A stretch of 64,000 nucleotides of DNA from Pseudonocardia abyssalis (GTDB taxonomy: Bacteria; Actinomycetota; Actinomycetes; Mycobacteriales; Pseudonocardiaceae): the NCBI RefSeq assembly GCF_019263705.2, contig NZ_JADQDK010000001.1, forward strand, positions 6,076,001-6,140,000, written 5' to 3'. Position 1 is the first letter of the stretch. Every line of letters starts with the position of its first letter. Positions 27,792-36,757 of this stretch are shown here, one piece after another. The position numbers were made by a program, and so were the translations under genes. The notes under the pieces are model-generated. The model saw only the letters and a list, made by a program, of their open reading frames with translations, had not been told where the DNA came from and made no database searches.

Positions 27792-28657
27792 TCGGGGTGC
27801 TGGTCGCGGTGGCGAGTGTGAAGGGGTCGCCCGGGGTGACGACCCTGTGCGTCGCGCTGGCGGCGTGCTGGCCCGACCCGGCCGGAGCGGTCGTCGTCGA
27901 GGCCGACCCCGCGGGGGGAGATGTCGCGATGCGCTTCGGCCTGGCGCAGTCGCCAGGGCTGCTCAGCCTCGCCGCCGCCGCTCGTGGCGGGGTAGCCGGA
28001 GGGCGCGGCGAGGACGCGCAGCTGCTCTGGCGGCACGCCCAGGCCCTGCCCGGGAACGTGCTGGTGGTCGCGTCCCCGCCGGACGCCGCTCGCGCCCGTG
28101 GCGCGCTCGCCGTACTCGCGGCCCCCGACCCGGCCGGCGGGCTGGGTCCGCTGCTCGCCGCCGCCGCGCACCCGGGCGCGGTGGTGGTGGCCGACTGCGG
28201 CCGGGCCGACCCGGGATCGCCGGTGATGCCGCTGCTGCGGTCGGCGGACGTGATGGTCCTGCTGACCGGCGCGCATGCCGACGAGCTGGCGCATCTCGCC
28301 CGTCGAATCCCGGAGATCGGGGCGTGGTCGCGGCATCCGGTCCTGCTCCTCGCGGACCGGGACAAGGACCGGGGCCACTCGATCGCCGCAGTGGCCCGCG
28401 AGCTGGGCGTCGCGCCGCTGGCCCGGGTCCCGTTCGACCCGCGGGGCGCAGCGGTGCTGTCCGGGCGACGCAGCGTGCTGCGCTGGCACCACAGCGGGCC
28501 CGGCCGGTCCCTGCTGGGCCGGTCCGCGCGGGAGATCGCGGACCTTCTGGCGCCCGGCGCCCCCGCTCCGACGACCGTCGGGCGGCCGGAGCGAGCCAGG
28601 CGGCGTGCGGCCGCGCGCCGCCAGAACGACTCGAACGTGGCTGGGAGGGCGTCATGA
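27788..28657 (+). CDS. tadZ: TadZ/CpaE-like MinD-family protein
   Basis: A 289-residue P-loop protein. The N-terminal loop SVKGSPGVTT (residues 10-19) is a deviant Walker A in which the usual Lys before Thr is replaced by Val, as in many TadZ/CpaE proteins. VVVEADPAGGDVAMRFGL and VVVADCGRADPGSP are the switch-like segments. It is expected to position the Tad secretion complex at the membrane or pole rather than act as a strong ATPase. A basic tail (RPERARRRAAARRQ) ends the protein. The GTG start and ATGA end overlap both neighbours. Confidence 0.82.
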   Translation: MIGVLVAVASVKGSPGVTTLCVALAACWPDPAGAVVVEADPAGGDVAMRFGLAQSPGLLSLAAAARGGVAGGRGEDAQLLWRHAQALPGNVLVVASPPDAARARGALAVLAAPDPAGGLGPLLAAAAHPGAVVVADCGRADPGSPVMPLLRSADVMVLLTGAHADELAHLARRIPEIGAWSRHPVLLLADRDKDRGHSIAAVARELGVAPLARVPFDPRGAAVLSGRRSVLRWHHSGPGRSLLGRSAREIADLLAPGAPAPTTVGRPERARRRAAARRQNDSNVAGRAS

Positions 28658-30150
28658 CCGACAGCGGCGAGACCCGGCGGTCGAACCCGGCGGGACGCAG
28701 CGACCATGCGGAGCCGGGGGCGGTGGTGCCGCTGCGCGATCGCGGCGAGCGCCGGAGCGGACTGGTGCCGTTCGCCAGCGGCACGTTCGACGACGCGCGG
28801 GAGTCACGGGGGCCGGCCGAGGCGGCGGAGCGGCGGCTGCGGGAACACGTCCGCTCGGTCCTGGCCGCCCAGCTCCCGGGCCGGGTGGAGGAGCAGCGGC
28901 GACGCACCGGCGTCCGCACGACACCGGAGGGGCACCGGGCCCTGGCGCGGGAGATCGTCGACGGCGCGGTGAACGCGTTCGCGGAGCGTGAGCTGACCGC
29001 CAACCGGCCGCTGGTGTCGCCCGAGAGTGAGCGGCGGGTCGTCGCCGAGGTGGTCGACGAGCTGTTCGGAATGGCCGGGCTGCAGCCGCTCCTCGACGAC
29101 CCGCGGATCGAGACGATCAACGCCAATCGGTTCGACCGCGTCTTTGTCCAGTACGCGGACGGGCTGCGCAAGCGGGTGGGCCCGATCGCGCGGTCCAACG
29201 ACGAGCTGACCGAGCTGGTGCGGCTGCTCGCGGCCCGCGCGTCGAGCCAGGAACGGCGGTTCGACCACGGCAGCCCGTCGGTCAACCTGCAGCTTCCCGG
29301 TGGGGAGCGGCTGTTCGCGGTGATGGCGGTGACGGCGGGCGGCGTCACCTCGCTGTCGATCCGCCGACACCGCTTCCCGCGCGTCACGCTCGACGAGCTG
29401 CGTAGGCGCGGCACCGTCGACGAGGTCCTGATCCGGTACCTGCGGGCGTGTGTGGGCGCGCGGAAGAACCTGGTCATCGTCGGCGGCACCGGCGAGGGAA
29501 AGACCACCCTGCTCCGCGCCCTGGCCGCGGAGATGGACCCGATGGAACGCATCGTGACCATCGAGGACGCCTTCGAGCTCGGCCTGGACACCGACCCGGA
29601 CGTGCACGCCGACGTGACCGCGTTCCAGGCCCGCGAGGCCAACGTCGAGGGCGAGGGCGCGGTGACCCAGGCCGACCTGGTGCGGTGGGCGCTGCGGATG
29701 TCGCCGGACCGGGTCATCGTCGGGGAGATCCGCGGGCCCGAGGTCATCCCGATGTGCAACGCGATGAGCCAGGGCAACGACGGCAGCATGGCCACGCTGC
29801 ACGCCTCCAGCTCGGCGATCGCGTTCACCCGCCTCGCCTCCTACGCCGCGCAGGGCCCGGAGCGGCTGCCGCTGGAGGCGACCAACCTGCTCGTCGCCGG
29901 GGCGGTGCACTTCGTCGTCCACCTCGCCCGCGTCCCCGGCAGCCGCGGCACACGAGTGGTCTCGTCGATCCGTGAGGTGGTCGGCGCCGACGGCCCACAA
30001 GTCGTGTCCAACGAGATCTTTCGCCCGGACTCCGAGCGCCGTGCTCGTCCGGTCGCCGGGGCGATCCGCTCGGACACGCTCGATGACCTCGCGGACGCCG
30101 GGTTCGACCCGATGCTGCTCACCCGAGTCAGGGACGGGTGGCCGTCATGA
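28654..30150 (+). CDS. tadA: TadA/CpaF secretion ATPase
   Basis: A 498-residue type II/IV secretion ATPase. The N-terminal domain (residues 55-200) carries LVSPESERRVVAEVVDELFGMAGLQPLLDD. The Walker A GGTGEGKTT is at 277-285, the Asp box ERIVTIEDAFELGL at about 305-318, Walker B SPDRVIVGEIRGPE near 350, and the His box GSMATLHAS near 376. It would power assembly and possibly retraction of the Flp-type pilus. It overlaps TadZ and TadB genes by 4 bp each. Confidence 0.93.
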   Translation: MTDSGETRRSNPAGRSDHAEPGAVVPLRDRGERRSGLVPFASGTFDDARESRGPAEAAERRLREHVRSVLAAQLPGRVEEQRRRTGVRTTPEGHRALAREIVDGAVNAFAERELTANRPLVSPESERRVVAEVVDELFGMAGLQPLLDDPRIETINANRFDRVFVQYADGLRKRVGPIARSNDELTELVRLLAARASSQERRFDHGSPSVNLQLPGGERLFAVMAVTAGGVTSLSIRRHRFPRVTLDELRRRGTVDEVLIRYLRACVGARKNLVIVGGTGEGKTTLLRALAAEMDPMERIVTIEDAFELGLDTDPDVHADVTAFQAREANVEGEGAVTQADLVRWALRMSPDRVIVGEIRGPEVIPMCNAMSQGNDGSMATLHASSSAIAFTRLASYAAQGPERLPLEATNLLVAGAVHFVVHLARVPGSRGTRVVSSIREVVGADGPQVVSNEIFRPDSERRARPVAGAIRSDTLDDLADAGFDPMLLTRVRDGWPS

Positions 30151-31157
30151 ACATCTCAACGCAGCTCACGCTGCTGTCCCTCGACCTACCGACCGCCGGT
30201 GTGGTCGCGAACCCGGGCCGGACCGCGGTGCTCGCCCTGCTCGGCGCCGGGGTCGGGCTGGGCCTGTTCCTGGTGTTCCTCGGCATGATCCCTCGGCAGC
30301 CCGTCCCTTCTGCTGGTGCCGCGTTCGCCACTTGGCTGCGCGACCGCGGGTGGAACCGCCGCGAGGTGGTCGCGCGGGCCGGGAGCGCGGTGCTCGCCGC
30401 TGTCGTCACGGCGGTGCTCACCGGGTGGGTCGTCGGGGCGGTGCTCGTCGCCGCGGGGTGCTGGTTCCTGCCGCGGGTGCTCGGGCCCGACGTCGGGCAC
30501 GCGCAGCGGGTCGCCCGCATCGAGGCTGTCGCCACCTGGACCGAGATGATCCGCGACACCCTGTCTGCGGCGGCCGGGCTGGAACAGGCGATCCTCTCGA
30601 CGGCCCCGCTCGCGCCCACACCGATCCGCGAGGAGGTCGCCGCGCTGGCGACGCGCCTGGACCGCGGCGTGCGGCTCGTGCCGGCGCTGCGGCTGTTGGC
30701 CCGCGACCTCGCCGACCCGACGGCGGATCTCGTCGTCGCGGCGCTGGTGATCGCCGCCGAGCAGCAGGCCCGCCAGCTCACCGACCTCCTCGGGGCGCTC
30801 GCCGCGACCGCGCGGGAACGGGCGTCGATGCGGATGCGGGTGGAGGCCGGTCGGGCCCGGTCCCGTACGTCGGTCCGGGTCGTCGTCGGCACCACCACGG
30901 CGTTCGCGGTGGCCGTGGTGCTACTTAACCGGCCCTACCTCGCCGCGTACGACTCGGTGACCGGCCAGGCCGTCCTGCTCATGGTCGGCCTGCTCTTCGC
31001 GGCCGGGTTCGGATGGCTCAGATCGATCGCGGTCGTCCCCGAGGCTGGAAGGTTGATCTCGGACGACGGCGACGAACCGGGTGGCCCCGCATCGCGCGAT
31101 CCTGTCGGATCCGGACGGGCCACTGGGCGCGAGTTGGAAGGCAGGCCCGGATCATGA
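30147..31157 (+). CDS. tadB: TadB-like inner membrane platform protein (T2SSF domain)
   Basis: A 336-residue membrane protein with an N-terminal hydrophobic helix, a pair around 90-115, the T2SSF helical domain (VATWTEMIRDTLSAAAGLEQAI ... ARQLTDLLGALAATARERASMRMRVEAGRARSR over residues 120-245), and two C-terminal helices. It would form the membrane platform with TadC. The ATG at 30147 overlaps the TadA stop. A GTG 9 bp upstream is in frame but has less support. Confidence 0.88.
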   Translation: MNISTQLTLLSLDLPTAGVVANPGRTAVLALLGAGVGLGLFLVFLGMIPRQPVPSAGAAFATWLRDRGWNRREVVARAGSAVLAAVVTAVLTGWVVGAVLVAAGCWFLPRVLGPDVGHAQRVARIEAVATWTEMIRDTLSAAAGLEQAILSTAPLAPTPIREEVAALATRLDRGVRLVPALRLLARDLADPTADLVVAALVIAAEQQARQLTDLLGALAATARERASMRMRVEAGRARSRTSVRVVVGTTTAFAVAVVLLNRPYLAAYDSVTGQAVLLMVGLLFAAGFGWLRSIAVVPEAGRLISDDGDEPGGPASRDPVGSGRATGRELEGRPGS

Positions 31158-32107
31158 CCGGCTGGGGGAGCCCGTCCGGTTCGACGGCGCTGGGCTCGAC
31201 GCTGCTGGGCACGACGACGCTGTGGGCGGTCCTGCTCGGAGCCGGGTTCGGCGCTGGTCTGTGGGCGCTCGCGGTCTGGGCCCATCCGCCGCGGCCGACG
31301 TTGGGTCAGCTACTGGCGCGCACCCTTGACGCCCCGGCAGAGCCCGAGAACATCGGGTCGCCAGGTGGCCGTTTCGCCCGACTCCTCGGCCCGCTGATCG
31401 TGGCGCAGCATCGCGCGGGGTTACCCGGTGCGCGCGTAGCCGCGGATCTGCGTATCACCGGCACACCCGTCGCGGAGCACCTCGCGCGCAAGGCGCTCCT
31501 GTCGCTGGCCGGGTTCGTGACCCCGACGATCGTCCAGCTCCTGCTCGCGGCGGCCGGCATCCCGTTCGGCGCCGAGCTGCCGCTGATCGGCGGGGTCGTG
31601 TTCGCCGCGCTCGGATTCCTGTGGCCGGAACTGCGGGCCCGCGGGCGCGCCGCGGAGATGCGCGCGGACTTCCGGCACGCCCTGTCCGCCTACCTCGACC
31701 TCGTGTGGATAACCCTGGCCGGTGGCGCCGGGGTCGACAGCGCGCTCACCGGATCGGTGACGATCGGGCAGGGCTGGGCCTTCGATCGGCTGGCCGGCGC
31801 GCTGTCGACCGCCCACCTGACCCGGGTGACCGCGTGGACGGCGTTGCGGCGTCTGGGCGAGGAGATCGGCGTCGACGAACTCGCCGAGCTGGCCGGTTCT
31901 GTGAGCCTCGCGGGGACCGAGGGCGCCCGGGTCCGGGCCAGCCTCGCCGCCCGGGCGGGTTCTTTCCGGGCGCACCAGATCACCGACGCGGAGGCCAGGG
32001 CGCAGTCGGCCACCGAGCGCATGTCACTGCCGGTGATGCTGCTGTTCCTCGGCTTCCTGACCTTCATCACCTACCCGGCGATCGGCCAGATCCTCAACGG
32101 GCTCTGA
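31154..32107 (+). CDS. tadC: TadC-like inner membrane platform protein (T2SSF domain)
   Basis: A 317-residue membrane protein. An N-terminal helix (LWAVLLGAGFGAGLWALAVWA), a central pair (FVTPTIVQLLLAAAGIPF, ELPLIGGVVFAALGFLWPE), a T2SSF domain (RADFRHALSAYLDLVWITLAGGAGVDSAL ... GARVRASLAARAGSFRAHQ) and a C-terminal helix (LPVMLLFLGFLTFITYPAIG) are visible. It partners TadB. It overlaps TadB by 4 bp and is followed by a 34-bp gap with AGGAGG before the Flp-like gene. Confidence 0.88.
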   Translation: MTGWGSPSGSTALGSTLLGTTTLWAVLLGAGFGAGLWALAVWAHPPRPTLGQLLARTLDAPAEPENIGSPGGRFARLLGPLIVAQHRAGLPGARVAADLRITGTPVAEHLARKALLSLAGFVTPTIVQLLLAAAGIPFGAELPLIGGVVFAALGFLWPELRARGRAAEMRADFRHALSAYLDLVWITLAGGAGVDSALTGSVTIGQGWAFDRLAGALSTAHLTRVTAWTALRRLGEEIGVDELAELAGSVSLAGTEGARVRASLAARAGSFRAHQITDAEARAQSATERMSLPVMLLFLGFLTFITYPAIGQILNGL

Positions 32108-32141
32108 ACAACCGCCACGGCTCTACGACAGGAGGACGACC

Positions 32142-32390
32142 ATGAACGAGAAGCCGGACCAGGAGCCGCGCCACCTGGCCCCGGAACGAGTGGCGGCGCG
32201 CTGGTGGGACGCGTTGCTCGTCGACCTGCGCGGGCGGTGGGCGGCGGTGCGGCGGGACCCCGACGCCGGGTACTCGACCGAGACGGTCGTGGTCACCGGG
32301 CTGCTCGTCGTCGCGGCCCTGATCGTCATCGCGATCATCATCGCCAAGGTCACCGAGGCGGCCAACGGGATCAGCCTGGTCGGCGGATGA
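32142..32390 (+). CDS. Flp-type pilin/pseudopilin-like small protein
   Basis: An 82-residue protein with a charged N-terminus of 43 residues and one C-terminal hydrophobic helix (VVVTGLLVVAALIVIAIIIAK). The sequence DAGYSTETVVVTG resembles a prepilin cleavage site, Gly followed by a short segment with Glu before the helix, though the Glu falls at +4 rather than +5. It is the only small pilin-like protein in the locus and so the likely main subunit. It overlaps the TadE gene by 4 bp. Confidence 0.72.
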   Translation: MNEKPDQEPRHLAPERVAARWWDALLVDLRGRWAAVRRDPDAGYSTETVVVTGLLVVAALIVIAIIIAKVTEAANGISLVGG

Positions 32391-32815
32391 CGACGGCGGG
32401 TGGTGTGCGACAGCGGCTCCGACAGGTCGTGGACGATGACCGGGGCTCGGCCACCGCGGAGCTTGCGGTGGCGACGCCGTTGCTGCTGCTGATGTTGATG
32501 CTGATCGTGCAGTTCGCGCTCTGGTCACACGCCTCGCACGTCGCCCAGGCCGCCGCCGCGCAGGGGCTCGGTGCCGCCCGCACGGTGGCGGGTACCGGTG
32601 CGGACGGGACCCGGGAGGCGAGCGAACTGCTCGCGCAGCTCGCCGGCGGGCCGCTGGCCGCACCCCTCGTCGAGACCACCCGCGACGCCACGTCGGTGAC
32701 CGTCACCGTGAGCGGCACGGTCACCCCGGTCGTGCCGTTCCTCGTCCTCCCTGTTCGGGCCGTCGCCGTCGGACCGGTCGAACGGTTCACCTCCGACGAG
32801 CGGCCGATCGCGTGA
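32387..32815 (+). CDS. TadE-like pseudopilin
   Basis: A 142-residue protein with a typical type IVb leader, DDDRGSATAELAVATPLLLL (about residues 16-35; cleavage after Gly, Glu at +5), a hydrophobic helix and a small beta-rich exterior domain (VTVTVSGTVTP). It would be cut by the prepilin peptidase at 24574. Starts and stops overlap the neighbours. Confidence 0.85.
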   Translation: MTTAGGVRQRLRQVVDDDRGSATAELAVATPLLLLMLMLIVQFALWSHASHVAQAAAAQGLGAARTVAGTGADGTREASELLAQLAGGPLAAPLVETTRDATSVTVTVSGTVTPVVPFLVLPVRAVAVGPVERFTSDERPIA

Positions 32816-33285
32816 GGTCGCAGCCGCAGCGCCCGGGAACCGCATGGACACGGGGGTGGACAGGGTGGTGGCGCGCCGACCGCGGCTCGGCGGCCACCGA
32901 GCTGACGCTGCTGGCCCCCGTGCTGGTGATGGTTCTGGTCCTCGTCGCCGTGGTCGCCCACCGGGTCGTCGACGCCCGGCTGCGCCTGGACTCCGCCGCG
33001 CACCAGGCCGCCCGCGCGGCCAGTATCGAACGGAGCGCGGCCGGCGCCGAGCGTGCGGCCGACGACCTCGCCGCGTCAGCGCTCGGCTCGGCCGGACCGA
33101 GCTGCGCCGACCTGAACGTCGCGACCGACACCTCGGGCTTCCGCGCCGGTGGCACGGTCACCGTCACCGTGTCCTGTTCGGTCGATCTCACCGGCGGGCT
33201 CCTGCTCGGGGTCCCCGGACGCACCGAGGTCACCGCGGCAGCCACCGAGCCCGTCGACTCCTTCCGATCAGCGGTCGCACCATGA
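32812..33285 (+). CDS. TadE/TadF-like pseudopilin (second copy)
   Basis: A 157-residue protein with a WWRADRGSAATELTLLAP leader, a hydrophobic helix and an outer domain with one cysteine pair (SCADLN ... VSCSVDL). It is related to but clearly different from the previous TadE. The GTG start overlaps the previous stop (GTGA). Confidence 0.82.
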   Translation: MRSQPQRPGTAWTRGWTGWWRADRGSAATELTLLAPVLVMVLVLVAVVAHRVVDARLRLDSAAHQAARAASIERSAAGAERAADDLAASALGSAGPSCADLNVATDTSGFRAGGTVTVTVSCSVDLTGGLLLGVPGRTEVTAAATEPVDSFRSAVAP

Positions 33286-33734
33286 GTCCCAGGTCGCGGC
33301 TCCGTCCGTGCGGCACCGTCTGGTGGCGAGCCGACGACGGGCGCGTCACCGCGTTCGTCGTGGTGCTGATGACCGGGGTCCTCGCGCTGGCGGGTCTCGG
33401 TCTCGACGGTGGACTCGCCCTCGCTGCCAAGGTCCGCGCCGTCGGGCAGGCCGAGGCGGCGGCCCGCGCGGGTGCGCAGGCCATCGATCTCGGCACCTAC
33501 CGCGCCACCGGGCGACTCGTCCTCGTTCCGGACCTCGCGGTCGCCGCCGCCCGCACCCAGCTCGCCGCCGCGGGTGCCGAGGGCGAGGTCTCGCTGCGCG
33601 ACGGCGGTGTGGTTGTCCGGGTCACCGCGACCCATGTCCCGCGCCTGCTCGGGCTGGCCGGGGTCACCGAGCTGACCGTGTCCGGAGAGGCACGGGCCGT
33701 ACCGCAGGGCGGCGTGGGCGTCGCGGACCCGTGA
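33282..33734 (+). CDS. TadG-like/Rv3660c-neighbour pilus protein
   Basis: A 150-residue protein starting WWRADDGRVTAFVVVLMTG, with a single hydrophobic helix (AFVVVLMTGVLALAGLGLDGGLALA) and a short C-terminal beta domain (GVVVRVTATHVPRLLGL). This matches the N-terminal helper domain of TadG-like proteins (Flp pilus assembly, von Willebrand part missing). It overlaps its neighbour by 4 bp and ends the tightly coupled Tad operon. Confidence 0.75.
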   Translation: MSPRSRLRPCGTVWWRADDGRVTAFVVVLMTGVLALAGLGLDGGLALAAKVRAVGQAEAAARAGAQAIDLGTYRATGRLVLVPDLAVAAARTQLAAAGAEGEVSLRDGGVVVRVTATHVPRLLGLAGVTELTVSGEARAVPQGGVGVADP

Positions 33735-33795
33735 CCGTCCGGGCTGCCTGATCCCCGCGCCAGACCGAGATCCGACCAGTCGAGAGGAGCACACG

Positions 33796-36735
33796 ATGGC
33801 CCGACCGTCACGGCCCGAGAGCCGACCCCGCACGCGCCGGCGAGCCGGTCGCGTGATTCGCGGTGCGTCGGCCGCCGTACTGCTCGCCGTCCTGGTGGCC
33901 GGGGTGCCCTGGGCGCTGGCCCGCTACGTCGGCTGGCCGTTGCCCGAACGGCTGCCCACCGGCACCGAACTGGAACTGCACCTGTTCGGCCCGTTGAGCA
34001 GCGGCCTGCTCCTGGACATCCTCGCCTGCGCCTGTTGGCTGGCGTGGGCGGCGTTCACCCTCGACGTGGTCCGCTGCACCGCCGCGTTGCTGACCCGCGG
34101 CACCGGGTACGTCCGGGTGCCGAGCCGGGTGCGCCTGTCGCCCACGCACGCCCTGGCCGCCGTACTCGTCGGCGCGGTCGTCCTGTCGATCCTCGGCAAC
34201 CGGCTTCCTCTGCGTGACGCCCGCTCGGCCGCCGTCGCGTGGCCCGTCGCGCTGACGGCCGGACCCGCCCGGCCGGAGGCCGGGCCGCTGATGCCGGTCG
34301 CGTTCACGGTGCCTGACCGGACCAGCACCGAACACACAGACGCCGCGCACACGGGCAAGGACGCTGAGCCGGAGTCGGCGCACTCGGTGGTCGTCCGCGT
34401 CCCGGACCCCGTCACCGGCGTCCACGACTCCCTGTGGCGGATCGCCGACCGCACGCTGGGCAGCGGGGCCCGGTGGCCGGAGATCTTCGAGATCAACCGC
34501 GGCAAACCCCAGCCCGGCGGTGGCACCTTCACCCGCCCCAGCCTGATCTTCCCGGGCGAGGAGCTCGTCCTGCCGCCCGGAGAGGTCGACGGGCTTCCCG
34601 ACGAGCGACCTCCGGCAGGCCCGGATGTTCCACCCACGACACCGACCCCCACCCAGGAACCGATGCAACCGCTGCCGACCGGGCCGTCGATCCCCGGGCC
34701 GTCGATCCCGGAGACGGGGAGCCCCGTCCGCCCGCCGGCGGGCGGAGACGAGCACGCCGATACCCGCGGCGGCGCTCCGGCGCTGATCTGGGATCCCGTC
34801 GCGTTCGCCGGACTCGGGCTGGCCGCGGCGGTCAGCGCGGCCCTAATGGCGGCCCGGCGCCGACACCGGCGCCGCTACCGTCCGGGCAGCGGGCGGCGCG
34901 ACGACCTCCCGGCCGCACCGGTGGTCTACCAGCTCCGGCTGGCCCACCTCCGCGCCGACCAACCGGATCCCGACGAGCCGGACCCGGAAGGTGATCCCGG
35001 TCCTGACGACGACCCCGACCCCGGACGCGACGAGGACGACCAGCTCGCGAGCACCGACACCAGGTCCGGCCCGGCCACGCCCGCGGCCGGGGGAGCGACG
35101 CCGGGCGAGGACGCCCAGCGGATCGCGCTGGCGGCGGCAGGCACCCGCGGCCTCGGTCTGGCCGGCCCCGGTGCCCCCGACGCGCTCCGGGCGCTGCTGC
35201 TGACTCTGATCGCCGGAGTCCTCGACGGGGCGGTGGACCAGCGCCCGGACCTCGACGAGGGCGGCCCCGTCGTCCGCCTCCTCGTTCCGCGCGAGGACTC
35301 TATCGGCGTCCTCGGCTCGACAGGGGACCTTCCTTCCGGGATCGAGGTCCACGACACGCTGGACGGCGCGCTCGACGTCCTGGAGTCCGAGTCCGTCGCC
35401 CGTGCGGCACACCCGCCGACTGACCACACCATGCCCGTCCTCGTCCTGGTCGCGCGCATCGCCGGTGACAACGCCCGGCTGCAGGCCGTCCTCGACAACG
35501 GCTCCGACTTCGGGATCAGCGCGCTCTTGCTGGGCCAGTGGCGATCGGGCAGCACGGTGCACGTCCGACGCGACGGCACCGTCACAGCGACCGGCCCGGG
35601 CCCGTGTGCCGCGTTGCGCGGCACACGTCTGCTCACCCTCGACCGCGATGCCGCCGTCCGCATCGTCGAGCTGTTCCATGACACCGCGTCCGGCACCGCC
35701 GCGCCGGACCGGAGCGCCATCGGCGCGAAGGTGGCGGATTCTCTCGAGATCGGTCCGCCGTCCATCGAGGAGCGCAACGATCCGCCTTCCTCGACCGAAC
35801 ATGCGCCACTCCGCGCTCCGGCCCACGTCGCCCGCTCGACGGACGAGCCGACGTTCGGCGTACTCCCGCTCCGGCTCGTGGTCCTCGGCCCGCCCCGACT
35901 GCACTGGCGTCCCCGTCGCGATCCGGACAGTTCTGACCCAGCCGGCTACGGCTCGCACGAGGTCGAGGCGGAGGTGGAGATCACCGGCCGCCTGCAGCCT
36001 CGGGCACGGGAGCTGCTCGTGCACCTGGCCCTGCACCCCGACGGAGTCGGCCGTGAGTCCGTCGCGGCCGCGCTGTGGCCCGGCAGCTCGCCCGGCCGCA
36101 CAACCAACTCACTCAACACCGCACTCACCCGGCTGCGTCAGACCCTGACCCAGGTCACCGGCGAAGAGGTCGGCGACATCGTCCGCAACAGCGACGGCCG
36201 CTTCTGCCTAGACCCCGATCTGGTGGACGTCGACTACTGGCGCTTCGACGCCGCGGTGACCGCCCGACGCGCCGCCGGCACCGACGAGGAGCGCATCGAC
36301 GCCGACCAGCTCGTCGTCGAGACCTACGGCGGCGAGCTCGCCGAGGGAACGCCCTACCCCTGGATCGAGATCGCTCGCGAGGCGGTCCGGCGCGACGCCA
36401 TCGACTCCGCCGCGGCGCTCGCGCGAGCGCTCGTCCCGCGCGACCCGCAGCGCACTCTCGACCTCCTGGAGATCGCCAGGGCCTTCGACCCCATCAACGA
36501 GATGATCTACCGCGACATCATGCGGCTGCAGAGCCGACTCGGGCGGCTGGATGCCATCTCCCGGACGCTGGCGCTGCTGACGGCCCGGCTCGGCGAGATC
36601 GGCGATCAGCCGGACGCCGACACGATCGACCTCGCTCGGCGTCTCCAGTCGCGGGGCGCCGCCGAACAGCACGTTCCCCGGGGCGCCGACGACAGTGGCA
36701 GCGTGCCCCCGGGCGGTACGGCTCGTGCCGGTTGA
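33796..36735 (+). CDS. Large membrane protein with LysM and BTAD domains
   Basis: A 979-residue multi-domain protein. Three N-terminal membrane helices (about 17-40, 72-95, 112-135) are followed by a LysM domain (DSLWRIADRTLGSGARW ... PGEELVLP, 208-258), a Pro/Thr-rich linker, and another helix (FAGLGLAAAVSAALMAAR, about 337-354). A long acidic cytoplasmic region comes next, and a C-terminal bacterial transcriptional activation domain (RARELLVHLALHPDGVGRES ... YRDIMRLQSRLGRLDAI, 735-950). LysM would touch peptidoglycan while BTAD, a SARP-type helical domain, lies inside. A wall-sensing role is attractive but unproven. Such proteins recur beside actinobacterial Tad/T4SS loci. AGAGGAG precedes the ATG. 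Confidence 0.85.
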   Translation: MARPSRPESRPRTRRRAGRVIRGASAAVLLAVLVAGVPWALARYVGWPLPERLPTGTELELHLFGPLSSGLLLDILACACWLAWAAFTLDVVRCTAALLTRGTGYVRVPSRVRLSPTHALAAVLVGAVVLSILGNRLPLRDARSAAVAWPVALTAGPARPEAGPLMPVAFTVPDRTSTEHTDAAHTGKDAEPESAHSVVVRVPDPVTGVHDSLWRIADRTLGSGARWPEIFEINRGKPQPGGGTFTRPSLIFPGEELVLPPGEVDGLPDERPPAGPDVPPTTPTPTQEPMQPLPTGPSIPGPSIPETGSPVRPPAGGDEHADTRGGAPALIWDPVAFAGLGLAAAVSAALMAARRRHRRRYRPGSGRRDDLPAAPVVYQLRLAHLRADQPDPDEPDPEGDPGPDDDPDPGRDEDDQLASTDTRSGPATPAAGGATPGEDAQRIALAAAGTRGLGLAGPGAPDALRALLLTLIAGVLDGAVDQRPDLDEGGPVVRLLVPREDSIGVLGSTGDLPSGIEVHDTLDGALDVLESESVARAAHPPTDHTMPVLVLVARIAGDNARLQAVLDNGSDFGISALLLGQWRSGSTVHVRRDGTVTATGPGPCAALRGTRLLTLDRDAAVRIVELFHDTASGTAAPDRSAIGAKVADSLEIGPPSIEERNDPPSSTEHAPLRAPAHVARSTDEPTFGVLPLRLVVLGPPRLHWRPRRDPDSSDPAGYGSHEVEAEVEITGRLQPRARELLVHLALHPDGVGRESVAAALWPGSSPGRTTNSLNTALTRLRQTLTQVTGEEVGDIVRNSDGRFCLDPDLVDVDYWRFDAAVTARRAAGTDEERIDADQLVVETYGGELAEGTPYPWIEIAREAVRRDAIDSAAALARALVPRDPQRTLDLLEIARAFDPINEMIYRDIMRLQSRLGRLDAISRTLALLTARLGEIGDQPDADTIDLARRLQSRGAAEQHVPRGADDSGSVPPGGTARAG

Positions 36736-36757
36736 ACCCCGCTACACGATGCGGAGC

